A stretch of 64,000 nt of DNA from Heterobilharzia americana (lineage: Eukaryota > Platyhelminthes > Trematoda > Strigeidida > Schistosomatidae). Below are positions 40,601-45,129 of this stretch, one piece after another; position 1 is the first letter of the stretch; the number at the start of each line of letters is the position of its first letter. The notes under the pieces were generated by a model. The model was not told the origin of the DNA. It searched no databases and saw only the letters and a list, made by a program, of their open reading frames with translations. The position numbers and the translations under genes were made by a program. Where the stretch lies: the NCBI GenBank assembly GCA_944470555.2, contig OX104131.1, forward strand, positions 12,144,515-12,208,514, read 5' to 3'.

Positions 40601-40904
40601 TATATCCTATGCAATGAGTTGTTACAGGCAATCACTCTTCTTTTTTTTTTTAACAGACATACCACCTAGTCCACAATTATCTCAGCCCGGCTCTTACCGC
40701 TCTGCAATTAGTAGCTCACCTGTTTCCGTCGACGTAGGAGCAACATCCACGCTGAAATCAAGTCGGTCTTTTCAGGGACTTGCATCAAGCGCCACAGATT
40801 CAAGACCTTCAGGACCCAACCACTGGGCGTGTTCACACTGTACTTTCCACAACAGTCCAGATACTGATGAGTGCGAAATGTGCCGTCTACCTCGGCGTGG
40901 ATAA
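6752..40904 (+). CDS. NPLOC4: NPL4 homologue (NPLOC4), gene span, N-terminus not found
   Basis: Npl4 pairs with Ufd1 as the ubiquitin-recruiting cofactor of the AAA ATPase p97/VCP/Cdc48, feeding ubiquitylated clients of ER-associated degradation and chromatin extraction into the unfoldase. Nine exons join into one frame of about 580-594 codons ending at TAA 40,902-40,904. In order it shows a linker (EDKVDQEMAKMDGRIHRKRN), two zf-NPL4 clusters (CRHTLSGQCIHC and CRDHPPWPDGICTKC), the pseudo-MPN Npl4 core (YRHVDFVQFEN, VGWIFTDLV, FFLSAEECITA, NICRLSPDGCFGSKF, ARPLPVEF, PIENRENLG), a helical C-terminal part, and a RanBP2/NZF finger. Every junction uses GT/AG and phases agree. The usual N-terminal ubiquitin-like domain is missing from what I can find and may lie upstream. 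The gene spans 34 kb because introns are filled with retroelements, the largest 15,075 bp. Confidence 0.93.
6874..9648 (+). other. NPL4 intron, no feature recognised
   Basis: 2,775 bp of AT-rich intron between gtgagt and cccttcag. Short open frames at 7.1-7.9 kb on both strands have no recognisable protein motifs and are read as chance. Confidence 0.6.
9649..9697 (+). CDS. NPLOC4: NPL4 micro-exon: first zf-NPL4 zinc cluster
   Basis: A 49-nt exon between cttttcccttcag and gtaagc. With the two bases left by the previous exon it completes Leu and then reads CRHTLSGQCIHCVPLE in phase 0. Cys, His, Cys, Cys form the first zinc site of the zf-NPL4 domain, and VPLE leads directly into PFDSAYLEHL of the next exon, as in animal orthologues. 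Too short for an open-frame search; found by asking what must lie between the flanking exons. Confidence 0.92.
9698..11908 (+). other. NPL4 intron, first part, with two SINE-like scraps
   Basis: The intron runs 9,698-13,553. This part is AT-rich and carries two decayed tRNA-like segments: one around 10,385-10,450 (ttagttcaaatcttcc resembles a B box) and a clearer one at 10,990-11,090, listed separately. Nothing else was recognised up to the target duplication at 11,909. Confidence 0.5.
10985..11100 (+). repeat. tRNA-derived SINE-like repeat, decayed
   Basis: A tRNA-like order is visible (tttaggcagttaactttt, then cacgagttcaaattccac as a decayed B box), followed by ctccatttgt. The same cgagttc...ctccatttgt arrangement occurs in the longer copy at 39.55 kb, so both are probably one family. 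The A box is poor and no full boundaries can be drawn. Confidence 0.35.
11909..11918 (+). repeat. Left target-site duplication of the 0.4-kb RTE derivative
   Basis: TATTGATTCC here repeats exactly at 12,325-12,334 on the other side of the element. The final CC may instead be the first two bases of the element, giving an 8-bp duplication. Confidence 0.75.
11917..12324 (+). mobile_element. Internally deleted RTE family 1 derivative (non-autonomous)
   Basis: This 0.4-kb unit starts with the family's 5' terminus (cctcgcctggttaactagtt; the inverted form ends the 31.5-34.8 kb copy at 34,780). It keeps the whole leader and the first 70 or so bases of the endonuclease frame (GTWNVRTMFEPSKAAQIA), then jumps at about 12,240 to the last 65 bases of the element (ENRGHWRRATEAVCSIRNPRD) and ends in (TAA)n. 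About 2.85 kb of endonuclease and RT is missing. A short fused frame covers the junction, in frame with a Met at about 12,163. The TATTGATT target duplication on both sides shows that this short form itself was inserted, rather than a full copy being deleted in place. It presumably relied on enzymes of full-length relatives. Confidence 0.88.
12325..12334 (+). repeat. Right target-site duplication of the 0.4-kb RTE derivative
   Basis: Exact copy of 11,909-11,918, directly after the (TAA)n tail. Confidence 0.75.
12335..13553 (+). other. NPL4 intron, second part
   Basis: 1.2 kb of AT-rich intron without recognised features. Ends in the acceptor ttttactattgtag. Confidence 0.6.
13554..13648 (+). 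CDS. NPLOC4: NPL4 exon: PFDSAYLEHLDPPVKFMSFH segment
   Basis: Acceptor ttttactattgtag, donor gttagt at 13,649, leaving two bases of an Arg codon. The product continues AYVRKLTGGQT and links the two zinc clusters of the zf-NPL4 domain. The MSFHAYVRKLTGG core is among the most conserved parts of the family. The last codon is completed by the first base of the next exon. Confidence 0.93.
13884..13914 (+). repeat. (ATT)n microsatellite in NPL4 intron
   Basis: About ten tandem ATT units. It could be the tail of a lost retroelement, since RTE copies here end in the same trinucleotide, but no element sequence is attached. Confidence 0.85.
14269..14581 (+). CDS. NPLOC4: NPL4 exon: second zinc cluster and start of pseudo-MPN core
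   Basis: A 313-nt exon after tctgttccag, ending at gtaaga in phase 0. It reads RGKFAFLENLSCSIRLGC and on to DHPPWPDGICTKCQP, supplying the Cys-His-Cys-Cys residues of the second zf-NPL4 site, and then YRHVDFVQFENPQ, FLDFWRQTNCQRIGIMLGRY and VVSAIYEPAQ. These belong to the MPN-fold Npl4 domain, which in this family lacks the JAMM metal motif of active deubiquitinases and serves as a binding scaffold. The choice of 14,269 over the overlapping AG two bases later is set by phase (AGA GGC AAA). Confidence 0.95.
15514..15687 (+). CDS. NPLOC4: NPL4 exon: LGLQPVGWIFTDLV segment
   Basis: A 58-codon exon in phase 0 on both sides, after gttttttttgtag and before gtgagt. It encodes ESTPRSVKLTCPLD, the helix VLEVAKLLGLQ, and the highly conserved strand PVGWIFTDLV of the pseudo-MPN domain, ending KHFRGTI, which joins DTFFLSAEE of the next exon. 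Confidence 0.95.
16749..17036 (+). CDS. NPLOC4: NPL4 exon: FFLSAEECITA to VPEVFYA
   Basis: A 96-codon phase-0 exon between ttatcccattcatag and gtatgt. It includes NICRLSPDGCFGSKFVTVVV, FEAYQVSNQAMALERD and DAPELGFIRE, all diagnostic blocks of Npl4. No internal stop; the exon looks intact and constrained. Confidence 0.96.
17037..20454 (+). other. NPL4 intron, 5' half
   Basis: Part of the 6,320-bp intron. It carries the (AT)n run at 17.25 kb and, at about 17,375-17,440, a possible tRNA-like scrap (cagctcagcggtaatg, then gggctcatatct). The remaining open frames, such as the 86-codon - strand one at 18.2-18.5 kb, show no protein motif. Confidence 0.5.
17253..17306. repeat. (AT)27 microsatellite
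   Basis: An uninterrupted AT dinucleotide run of about 54 bp, self-complementary and able to form a hairpin. Intronic. Confidence 0.95.
20455..21514 (-). mobile_element. RTE family 1 copy B, 5'-truncated
   Basis: On the - strand the sequence matches the last third of the 31.5-kb copy: from the end of the palm (near 21,500), through NVEKTEVMMI and FTYLGRIVSTTGCTDEDIK near 21,050-21,180, to the C-terminus WKRATEALCSTRSPRDK at about 20,475, followed by a TAA-type tail (ttattattattattattt, 20,457 on). Frames shift several times. Truncation at about 21,514 in the RT is typical of incomplete target-primed reverse transcription. No target duplication was recognised. Confidence 0.85.
21515..23056 (+). 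other. NPL4 intron, 3' half
   Basis: AT-rich intron without a supported feature. The 102-codon - strand frame at 22.8-23.1 kb overlaps the SINE-like repeat and is not believable as a gene. Confidence 0.5.
23057..23290 (+). repeat. tRNA-derived SINE-like repeat with decayed hammerhead-like segment
   Basis: A tRNA-like head has an A-box-like tagtggttgg (23,076-23,085) and B box gttcgatcc (23,124-23,132). It is followed at 23,158-23,195 by CTGA, then a stem-loop with GTCC (23,165-23,168) and GGAC (23,76-equivalent bases 23,176-23,179), and a GTGTCC. This order (CTGA, GTCC...GGAC stem, a cleavage-site-like GTC) is the layout of the hammerhead ribozymes carried by schistosome Sm-alpha SINE-like repeats. 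The conserved CUGAUGA and GAAA core residues are altered (CTGAGAA; ACAG after the stem), so it should be inactive. Family assignment is inference. Confidence 0.55.
23357..23542 (+). CDS. NPLOC4: NPL4 exon: ARPLPVEFLLINMP to PIENRENLGQIQ
   Basis: A 62-codon phase-0 exon after ctatctactttag and before gtgagt. It encodes TKDKYGNRVTRVARPLPVEF, a loop ending PVYTMAKLP, and PIENRENLGQ, the block preceding the helical C-terminal part of Npl4. It lies between a 6.3-kb and a 15-kb intron. Confidence 0.95.
23543..25159 (+). other. NPL4 15-kb intron, first segment
   Basis: Start of the 15,075-bp intron (23,543-38,617). AT-rich, with no supported feature in this part. Confidence 0.55.
25160..25960 (+). 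pseudogene. Non-LTR retrotransposon RT remnant with YADD box
   Basis: The + strand reads a decayed VDIPQGAAVS motif near 25,180-25,210, then DLPTSTKTNFVKYADDLIVS (about 25,225-25,300), the FxxD/YADD palm of a reverse transcriptase. After several stops there are C-terminal-like pieces (FVNTCVLPIF near 25,640; RSGTHLTVLIDSVVERHLNS and QLATNILSDESHPLY near 25,740-25,860). This sequence differs from both RTE families in the window and looks like a third non-LTR lineage. It has lost everything before the palm and has many stops and frameshifts. Confidence 0.7.
25961..27639 (+). other. NPL4 intron segment, nothing recognised
   Basis: 1.7 kb of AT-rich intron. Open frames on the - strand at 26.3-27.3 kb lack recognisable motifs. 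Confidence 0.5.
27640..28290 (+). mobile_element. RTE family 2 fragment a, C-terminal end and 3' UTR
   Basis: Decayed C-terminus of an RTE-type RT on the + strand: an EDIRRLQ-like stretch at about 27,690-27,715 (VEDIRRLQGLYHRC), then FRWLEHVLTMESHRLLRCGM near 27,850-27,910, GGQITTYHQSTKSLTVGWSQ near 27,945-28,005, and the 3' UTR up to a gtgtgcgaggttcta motif at 28,237. Stops occur throughout. Bases 27,796-28,145 form one arm of an almost perfect inverted repeat with 37,441-37,790. Confidence 0.8.
27796..28145 (+). repeat. Left arm of 350-bp inverted repeat (4 differences)
   Basis: Aligned by eye with the reverse complement of 37,441-37,790, these 350 bases differ at four positions and need no gap. 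The flanking parts of the same two RTE fragments are far more different, with gaps. Other copies of the family (about 29.9-30.2 kb and 35.8-36.2 kb) are also much more diverged. Confidence 0.9.
28291..29689 (+). other. NPL4 intron segment
   Basis: Apart from the TA run, nothing was recognised. Near 29,070-29,110 a caccagttcaaatcacc could be a decayed B box, but no tRNA-like head is attached. Confidence 0.45.
28599..28664. repeat. (TA)33 microsatellite
   Basis: A 66-bp perfect TA run, followed by ggtgtttgtgtgtgta. The - strand frame reading IYIYIY across it is an artefact of the repeat. Confidence 0.97.
29690..31512 (-). mobile_element. RTE family 2 fragment b, RT plus C-terminus, dead
   Basis: The longest family 2 copy. 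On the - strand, starting at about 31,500, it shows SDISEKDGTLI, KAAGPDG (about 31,300), a DNHRGISL block (near 31,140), a palm segment SGVRHGCILLPFRFNFVTEL (about 30,840-30,770) with the YxDD region altered to YVHDIVLL (about 30,680), and the C-terminus down to about 30,050. A 3' UTR resembling the other copies runs to about 29,700. The YADD box reads YVHD and there are many stops. Its 5' side is interrupted by the full-length RTE family 1 insertion at 31,527-34,780. Confidence 0.8.
31513..31526 (+). repeat. Left target-site duplication of RTE copy C
   Basis: The 14 bases ttattggtatcctt recur exactly at 34,781-34,794. They mark the insertion of copy C. Confidence 0.93.
31675..33380 (-). pseudogene. 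Reverse transcriptase of RTE copy C, nearly open
   Basis: One frame is open for 503 codons (33,186-31,675). Motifs in order: KCGKAAGPDGIPPEALK (about residues 49-65), NWRGITLLSTPSKI (111-124), LNFIDFEKAFDSVDRE (180-195, catalytic Asp 184), VKQGCLLSP (241-249), LDFADDLCLM (282-291, catalytic Asp pair 286-287), FTYLGSTVSTTGGTDEDV and LLYGSETWRVTKG. The palm is intact. Residues 148-161 (WLQEVQIMCKPNYN) do not resemble the family, suggesting two compensating indels. A frameshift near 31,730 moves the C-terminal part (LEWNPHGKRRVGRPRVTWRR) to another frame. The thumb-to-C-terminal region ends at about 31,538. Confidence 0.9.
33880..34583 (-). pseudogene. Endonuclease domain of RTE copy C, frameshifted
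   Basis: Two overlapping - strand frames (34,583-34,299 and 34,407-33,880) encode the apurinic-type endonuclease: NVGTWNVRTMFEPSKAA, EVLGICESRWNGSG, then SNxxEHT-like HEHTEGVAIMMS, IQCYAPTNNAEQEKKEDFYR and GDMNAKLGGDNTGRE. The domain nicks the target site during retrotransposition. A frame change near 34,300-34,400 separates the halves. Further frames (33,910-33,722 and 33,771-33,229) carry the linker to the RT, with a KLKAFKEAGDRPQFKYNTR segment. Confidence 0.85.
34781..34794 (+). repeat. Right target-site duplication of RTE copy C
   Basis: Exact copy of 31,513-31,526, directly after the element's 5' end (inverted). Confidence 0.93.
34795..35479 (+). other. NPL4 intron segment right of copy C
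   Basis: AT-rich. The first 50 bp may still be RTE family 2 sequence cut off by the insertion. A short (ta)6 occurs at 35,100. Nothing else recognised. Confidence 0.4.
35480..35640 (+). repeat. tRNA-derived SINE-like repeat, decayed
   Basis: tagttcattagctacttcac followed by gcggattcgaatctc (B-box-like, about 35,525-35,540) and caaataggacacc resembles a tRNA-related head joined to a stem of the kind seen at 23.16 kb (aataggac versus actaggac). It is probably a second member of that class, more decayed. Boundaries are uncertain. Confidence 0.35.
35641..36300 (-). mobile_element. RTE family 2 fragment c, C-terminal end
   Basis: The - strand frame 36,299-35,877 is open for 140 codons: RRRDIRLSTKSRVYCTAVRS, LMYGRETWPLEVEDIRRLQV, RVLGRRGKSVDEVINLHRLR and WLGHVLRMPSHRLPCHTMLA. 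This is the best preserved family 2 C-terminus in the window. It begins abruptly at about 36,300, so it is a 5'-truncated insertion. The shared tail (GWGPR-like) and 3' UTR continue to about 35,650 in other frames. Confidence 0.85.
36301..37289 (+). other. NPL4 intron segment, nothing recognised
   Basis: About 1 kb of AT-rich intron without supported features. Confidence 0.5.
37290..37990 (-). mobile_element. RTE family 2 fragment d, inverted partner of fragment a
   Basis: On the - strand the same C-terminal and 3' UTR sequence as fragment a, including the gtgtgcgaggttcta motif at its left end (37,300-37,316 as taga-acctcgcacac). Bases 37,441-37,790 are almost identical to fragment a in inverted orientation. 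Both share the same decay, such as the TGA in gaagatagatgaggttgg. On either side of this tract the two copies diverge strongly, with gaps. Confidence 0.82.
37441..37790 (-). repeat. Right arm of 350-bp inverted repeat
   Basis: Reverse complement of 27,796-28,145 with four differences (for example T at 27,859 against C opposite 37,727) and no gaps. The arms are 9.3 kb apart and lie within one NPL4 intron, so a pre-mRNA could fold them into a long duplex. Confidence 0.9.
37991..38617 (+). other. NPL4 intron segment before exon at 38,618
   Basis: AT-rich, no feature recognised. Ends in ttctccttttctgtatag. Confidence 0.55.
38618..38924 (+). CDS. NPLOC4: NPL4 exon: helical C-terminal region
   Basis: A 307-nt exon after ccttttctgtatag, with donor gtaagt at 38,925, leaving one base of an Asp codon. 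It reads DIPSFARVFHRFGMNQIY, then FHLLAWLAGNDTLGLQLFD and WATVQELTNAVVS. The FHLL-W block matches the leucine-rich helices before the C-terminal finger in animal Npl4. The region is less conserved than upstream exons, with a low-complexity Ser/Thr insert (YGQSSTPVNESE). Confidence 0.93.
38925..40656 (+). other. Last NPL4 intron
   Basis: 1,732 bp. It contains the SINE-like repeat at 39.54 kb, listed separately. No other supported feature. It ends in a T-rich tract and taacag. Confidence 0.6.
39540..39690 (+). repeat. tRNA-derived SINE-like repeat, best copy of its family
   Basis: gtgtctcgttggtctagatagctgactcc reads like a tRNA D-arm/A-box region and tacgagttcgaacactgc holds a good B box (gagttcgaacac, about 39,588-39,600). 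It is followed by ctccatttgtccacgtttgg, gcagccaggtagtatcattt and ctgcacaaacgtgctg. Parts recur at 10.99-11.09 kb (head) and 4.48-4.56 kb (tail), supporting a dispersed SINE family. Whether it has an internal pol III promoter that works is unknown. Confidence 0.5.
40657..40904 (+). CDS. NPLOC4: NPL4 last exon: NZF ubiquitin-binding finger and stop
   Basis: Acceptor with a long T run (ctttttttttttaacag). After a Ser/Pro-rich linker of about 55 residues it encodes HWACSHCTFHNSPDTDECEM and CRLPRRG, then TAA. This is a RanBP2-type NZF finger (W, C-x2-C, C-x2-C). The Thr-Phe pair after the second Cys and the Met between the last two Cys are the residues through which Npl4-type NZF fingers hold ubiquitin, so ubiquitin binding is probably retained. 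No canonical AATAAA was seen in the following 700 bp. Confidence 0.96.
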
Positions 40905-41615
40905 ACTTCAGTTCATGGCTGAGAAAAGACTACTGAATTATTCTACTTAGTAAAGCACCTAAATTGAACTATTTCTGGTTTACGTTTCCCTAAAGTTCTC
41001 ATTGTTTGGTTTTGATCTTTATCAAAAATGAACACAAAACTGTATGTGAACAATATCTTTGTTACAAATACAGACTTTCAGTTTCCCAAGTGTGAAAATA
41101 TTTATTGGAATCAGGACATTTTGTAAATTTAGGCTACCCCATTTTCACATCCTCTGTAGATGCATTTTCTTAGGTTATCACGGTGATGTAATCAATTGAA
41201 AACAAGACATCTGTTCAATATGAATGAGTCTCACTCTGTACACTTTAAATACACTCGCAGTGTTATCTTCATAAAAAAGTACCGTTCTCTCAACCGTTTA
41301 CAAATGAAATGAAGCTATTGCGTTTATGGACGTAACGTAAGTAGTTAAACATTTCGTAGCCCCTACTCTTTAGCAACGCTTATTAGGTATGTGTTATCCA
41401 TACTTCAACTCGACACTAAACTACACTCGTCGGAATATGTCTCCGATTCCCATGAGTCGTTTCACCAACCTTGAGTGGCAACGCATCATTAGGAAACAGC
41501 TGTCAGGTTAAAACGGTTGCATGATTGTCATTAGCGCTCCTAAAACGTAATAAGTAGCGCCGTTTTCTTACCATTACTTCGATATCTGAAGGTCCCGAAA
41601 ACTGATTTAACGTAA
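40905..41615. other. Intergenic region between convergent NPL4 and GFOD 3' ends
   Basis: Holds the 3' UTRs of NPL4 (+) and, at its right, of the GFOD gene (-). For NPL4 only a variant signal (aatacag, about 41,066) was seen. No other feature. Confidence 0.5.
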
Positions 41616-41621
41616 TTTATT
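41616..41621 (-). terminator. Poly(A) signal of the GFOD-like gene
   Basis: tttatt on the + strand is AATAAA on the - strand, about 200 bp downstream of the GFOD stop. Position and orientation fit; no cleavage-site evidence. Confidence 0.5.
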
Positions 41622-41821
41622 TGGGAAGTATATATACAATACTAGTTTTCGCGACCATAGTTCTTGAACTTTCTGAGTATAAATCAAGTACTGTAGTCTC
41701 AGCAGGATTTGGACTAGTCGTTTTTGACTAAAATGCAGCATCATATAAAGCATATTCGAGATCAGGACCGTGAGACGTCAGACGCTTCACCTTTTTCTTG
41801 CATAAAGTTCGTGTTAAAGTA

Positions 41822-42061
41822 CTAAATACGTTCACCAGTCTCCACATCGATCCAACATCTTAGTCTCGCAGATTTAGAAATCGCTTGTATCACTGACTGG
41901 ATATAACCCCAATGATCCGGTAGTGCCAGTAGAGATTCAAAGGATTTTGATTCCGAGAAGCCTGTCGTTAAATTACTGAACCAATTGGACCACGTTTCTC
42001 CGACCACAGATAGTTGGCAATATTGCACGCCTTCTCCTGATTCCAGGTTAAACGTCGAGTT
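41822..42061 (-). CDS. GFOD-like exon 2 (C-terminal 79 codons)
   Basis: Acceptor ttttttttcatttccatag, then NSTFNLESGEG and VQYCQLSVVGETWSNWFSNL, SLLALPDHWGYIQSVIQAIS, KSARLRCWIDVETGERI and the stop. GYIQSVIQAI with following basic residues and a Trp corresponds to the final helix of GFOD proteins (LYMQSVVDAI-like). Phase 0 agrees with the donor of exon 1. The intron is 1,440 bp. Confidence 0.85.
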   Translation of the reverse strand, partial: NSTFNLESGEGVQYCQLSVVGETWSNWFSNLTTGFSESKSFESLLALPDHWGYIQSVIQAISKSARLRCWIDVETGERI

Positions 42062-44788
42062 CTATGGAAATGAAAAAAAATGATTTAAGCTAAAGGATAA
42101 GATAAAGGACCCAACTACTGAGGAACGATATTGTCAACTCAGAGAGGGAACTATATAAACCAGTCAACTGTCACAGTAGTAAGCTTGTACAAGTACGCCT
42201 TATCTACACGTGCATGCCCAGAGTATGTACACAACTAGATAGGTTCCTTGTACCTCGCCAAAGTAATGTTAAAAACATTGATCTCTATGGATGTAACCAA
42301 CTAAAATTTCCTTTTTCCTTGTAAAAGGCTGACCAAAACAGTATTTGTAAGCAGAGTACTTACGAAATTTAATGTTATATGAACAACTCAGCTAAGTCTT
42401 TATAAGTGTATAAAAACGAAACGATGCGTTGTGACGTGGACTAACTCTCAGCACCATCTGTAAAAAAGGTTATTACAAGCTTTCTTAGCAAATGTAATCT
42501 ACCGAGCTTAGTAGATTTGACTTCAATATAAGTAACCGATTTCGCAGAACATGAGTTCATTGGTCTTTATCACCCTTCACCTAAGTTCTATTATGAATAA
42601 CTTACCCGAAATAGATAAGCGTAAATATGCTTCACATACCACACATGTGGATGCCTCATGAATGAGACAACCAAATAGATTAAGATAGTTGAAATAACCT
42701 AGCAGAACTTGTATGTATCATAATGATAAATAAGGGTTATATTGAACCATTATTCAACAAACGAATATTATAGTGTAAAAAACCACTGAGACAGAAGTTT
42801 GAGAAACAGATATCAGTTTAACTTACTGCACCATGTAAACATTGGAAACTAGCAACGATATGGCATTAATACCGTTAAGTAACAATGAGTTAAGTGAGAA
42901 AGTTGTTAGGTTTAACAAAGCCAATACGGATATCATTTCCACAATATGCTTGTTCGACGGAAAACAATGAGGGATGTATGAGTTAATCTACCCTATTTCC
43001 CCGAAATCTTCATAGTAGGATTGAGGTTCCTAAATCTCTAGCAGGCCATTCTTAGTTGGCAGAGTTGTCATTCAACAAATGAAGTATACCCCTCGCTGGC
43101 CTTGTCAACCGACAATGACTTCTTGGTTAAACGCAATTACTAGTGAACGAAAGCCAATTCCCAGAATAACCTTATCCATCCCCTTTATCCCACACAACAT
43201 AATGTCGCCAGACCGTATCGCATTATGTTACAAAATTTCTTAGTGTTCTTATGAGGCTAATTTACTTCAGCTGAAAAAGTAGTTTTTACTTACATCACTA
43301 ATCGACATGCCGTTGGTCAAACACCTTATCTACATGCACGACTTTCTCTCAGTAACCTCGAGTTCGCAGTTCATCAGTGTCAAATAAATTTAGCTGACAA
43401 CAAATCATGAAAGAAGTAGTGCATGATACAGCCACTTTATATGTGGATATCAGTAGTTATTATAAACCAACAGCAACACAAGGATAACTACCATGACTTA
43501 CACTCAGTGATAATTGCGCAACTTCTGTCAGTTCATCTAACTTCTTTATTTGTACATTTGATTTGTTGATAGTCTGTGTCCGCAGCAAGTGAGTGGTTTG
43601 TGTCTCCATCTGCCCCATAGCGCTTGGTCCGAAAGCGCTAAATGAATGCCCATTCAGCTCCTTACCGTTAGTTAATTCATCCATACAACTAGTTCCTTTA
43701 AGTAATCGATCATGCGTGGAGTTGTTGTACTCATGTTTTGCCGATGTCGGTGAAGTTTCGTCGCAACCAAGTTTAGGCTTAGGTAAACACAATTTCCGCG
43801 GAGTCCAAGATATCTGTCTTTTGTCCTCATCGATCATATAGCTACCACCCGAACCAATAATTTCTATTTGTAACCTGAAACGGTGATTTTCACATGAGTA
43901 AACTTCAGTACGCTTGCAGATCCTATCGTCTGAGAATGGGATATCTGAAGAAAGTACGATAACAACAACCGGTCTACGAGCTTCGGGAACTGACGGCGTG
44001 TCTAGTTCTCCCAAAACAGTAATATAGTCATCTGCCGAAATTCGACGTAGAGACTGTGCACGACCACTCAACTCTCCCCCAAATGTTCGACAGAAACATG
44101 TGACCGAAGTCATCTGTAAGCCCGTTAGCGTATATACAAGGTCAATCAGGCTAGGACAAAAGATATTTAACAATCCTCCACCCATATTTTCTGACTCACA
44201 TAACCATGAGTACTCACAGCCATCAGCAAACCTCAATGTTGACAATCGTATATGAATGTTTTCTAGGTTACCCAAACGCCAGTGAGCTGGAAGTTGCAGA
44301 GAATCAAACGTATTGAGTAACTTAAGTTGTTTTGGATTTTGGCTAAGATGAGGAAATAGAAGAGTCGACGTTGGAAGTCTTCGTAGAGGCATTGCAACCC
44401 CAATTCGAAAGCTCAATTTCTTCATGATGTCAAGATCATAATTAGGTGATATAGGTGGCAAGATAACCACATACGGCGTAACTTGAAGTGGCACACAGCT
44501 TGCAGTTGACAGAGTTTTTCCTTGCTCATAGAGTCTAGACACAAGACTGTGTTGACTGAATGGAGTATCACACAGAAACAATACATGTATGTCCTTATGA
44601 GATAATAGGTCGTCGAAAGTACTATTGATTACTTTAATGCCGGCCACATCTGCATGAAGCTGAGACGTAATAGACTCACACCAGTACCCAACTATATTAA
44701 GATGCTTAATTCTTCTGATTATCCTTATAATGGATGCTGTAACTTGATTCCTCCCACATATTACAGCATTTACCGAGTGCATTCCCAT
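41822..44788 (-). CDS. GFOD1/GFOD2-like Gfo/Idh/MocA oxidoreductase-family protein
   Basis: Two exons on the - strand join in phase 0 to a 508-residue protein. Residues 1-15 (MGMHSVNAVICGRNQ) open a Rossmann fold; DDLLSHKDIHVLFLCDTPF (59-77) and EQGKTLSTASCVPLQ (88-102) match the second half of the nucleotide-binding domain in GFOD proteins. CEYSWLCESENMGGGLLNIF (191-210), SLIDLVYTLTGLQ and RRISADDYITVLGEL (248-262) match the C-terminal domain, and the second exon supplies GYIQSVIQAISKSARLRCW, the terminal helix. The EKP-type catalytic motif of MocA dehydrogenases is absent (TASCVP), as in animal GFOD proteins, so activity is doubtful. At 508 aa it is longer than vertebrate GFODs (about 390 aa), mostly because of a polar insert at about 330-415. 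It is tail to tail with NPL4. Confidence 0.87.
42062..43501 (-). other. GFOD-like gene intron
   Basis: 1,440 bp between GTAAGT and the pyrimidine-rich acceptor. No element or RNA recognised inside. Confidence 0.75.
43502..44788 (-). CDS. GFOD-like exon 1 (first 429 codons)
   Basis: The start at ATG 44,788-44,786 is chosen because it places the Rossmann strand NAVICG at the same distance from the N-terminus as in GFOD1/2. A TGA lies upstream in frame at 44,812-44,810. The exon ends after AQLSLS at a good donor (AGT|GTAAGT, first intron base 43,501). The frame stays open 13 more codons to a stop at 43,460, but those codons are intronic, since the missing C-terminal block is found at 42,061-41,822 in the matching phase. 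Confidence 0.88.
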
Positions 44789-44812
44789 GTAATTGCGAAG
44801 TGCCGCTGTTCA

Positions 44813-45084
44813 TGTTATCGTTGCACTGTGATTGCACAAAACACAGTAGCGGTACGAAAATCCATCAATAATGCGAGTAGATGAAACTTGTAGTTTTTGA
44901 GCTCTCGCTTCTAGATCTTCAGGCTCAGTTCTTTTTGTTCGATTATACTCCTTCAGTGGTCGCAGAACTTCAAACTTCGTGTTGTAAAATTAGTGAATGA
45001 CGGTCCCTTGGGCTCTACGTCCGTCTTATTGGAGTACGTTCTGGGTTTGGAGTGGTCACAATTATCTTCCTGTTTCTGAAAAAC
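44813..45084 (-). CDS. Possible coding segment directly upstream of GFOD, unknown
   Basis: On the - strand a very good acceptor (ccatctttattctttcag) opens an exon at 45,084. One frame reads VFQKQEDNCDHSKPRTYSNK and on to FTTRSLKFCDH, then stop. A second frame, open from 44,989, reads KFEVLRPLKEYNRTKRTEPE, DLEARAQKLQVSSTRIIDGF and SYRYCVLCNHSATIT, and stops at TGA 44,812-44,810. The second frame is the same frame as GFOD, 21 bases before its ATG. Both look protein-like, as if one indel split a single C-terminus. It may be the end of an upstream gene in a closely spaced pair, a 5' leader with short frames, or chance. I recognise no family. Confidence 0.35.
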
Positions 45085-45129
45085 CTGAAAGAATAAAGAT
45101 GGTCGATTAGTAATTAACCTGATCTGAAA

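Noticed and set aside
43460..43501. Last 13 codons (SVSHGSYPCVAVGL) of the open 442-codon frame as the GFOD C-terminus
   Set aside because: A GTAAGT donor precedes them, they do not resemble GFOD proteins, and the proper C-terminal block lies at 42,061-41,822 in matching phase.
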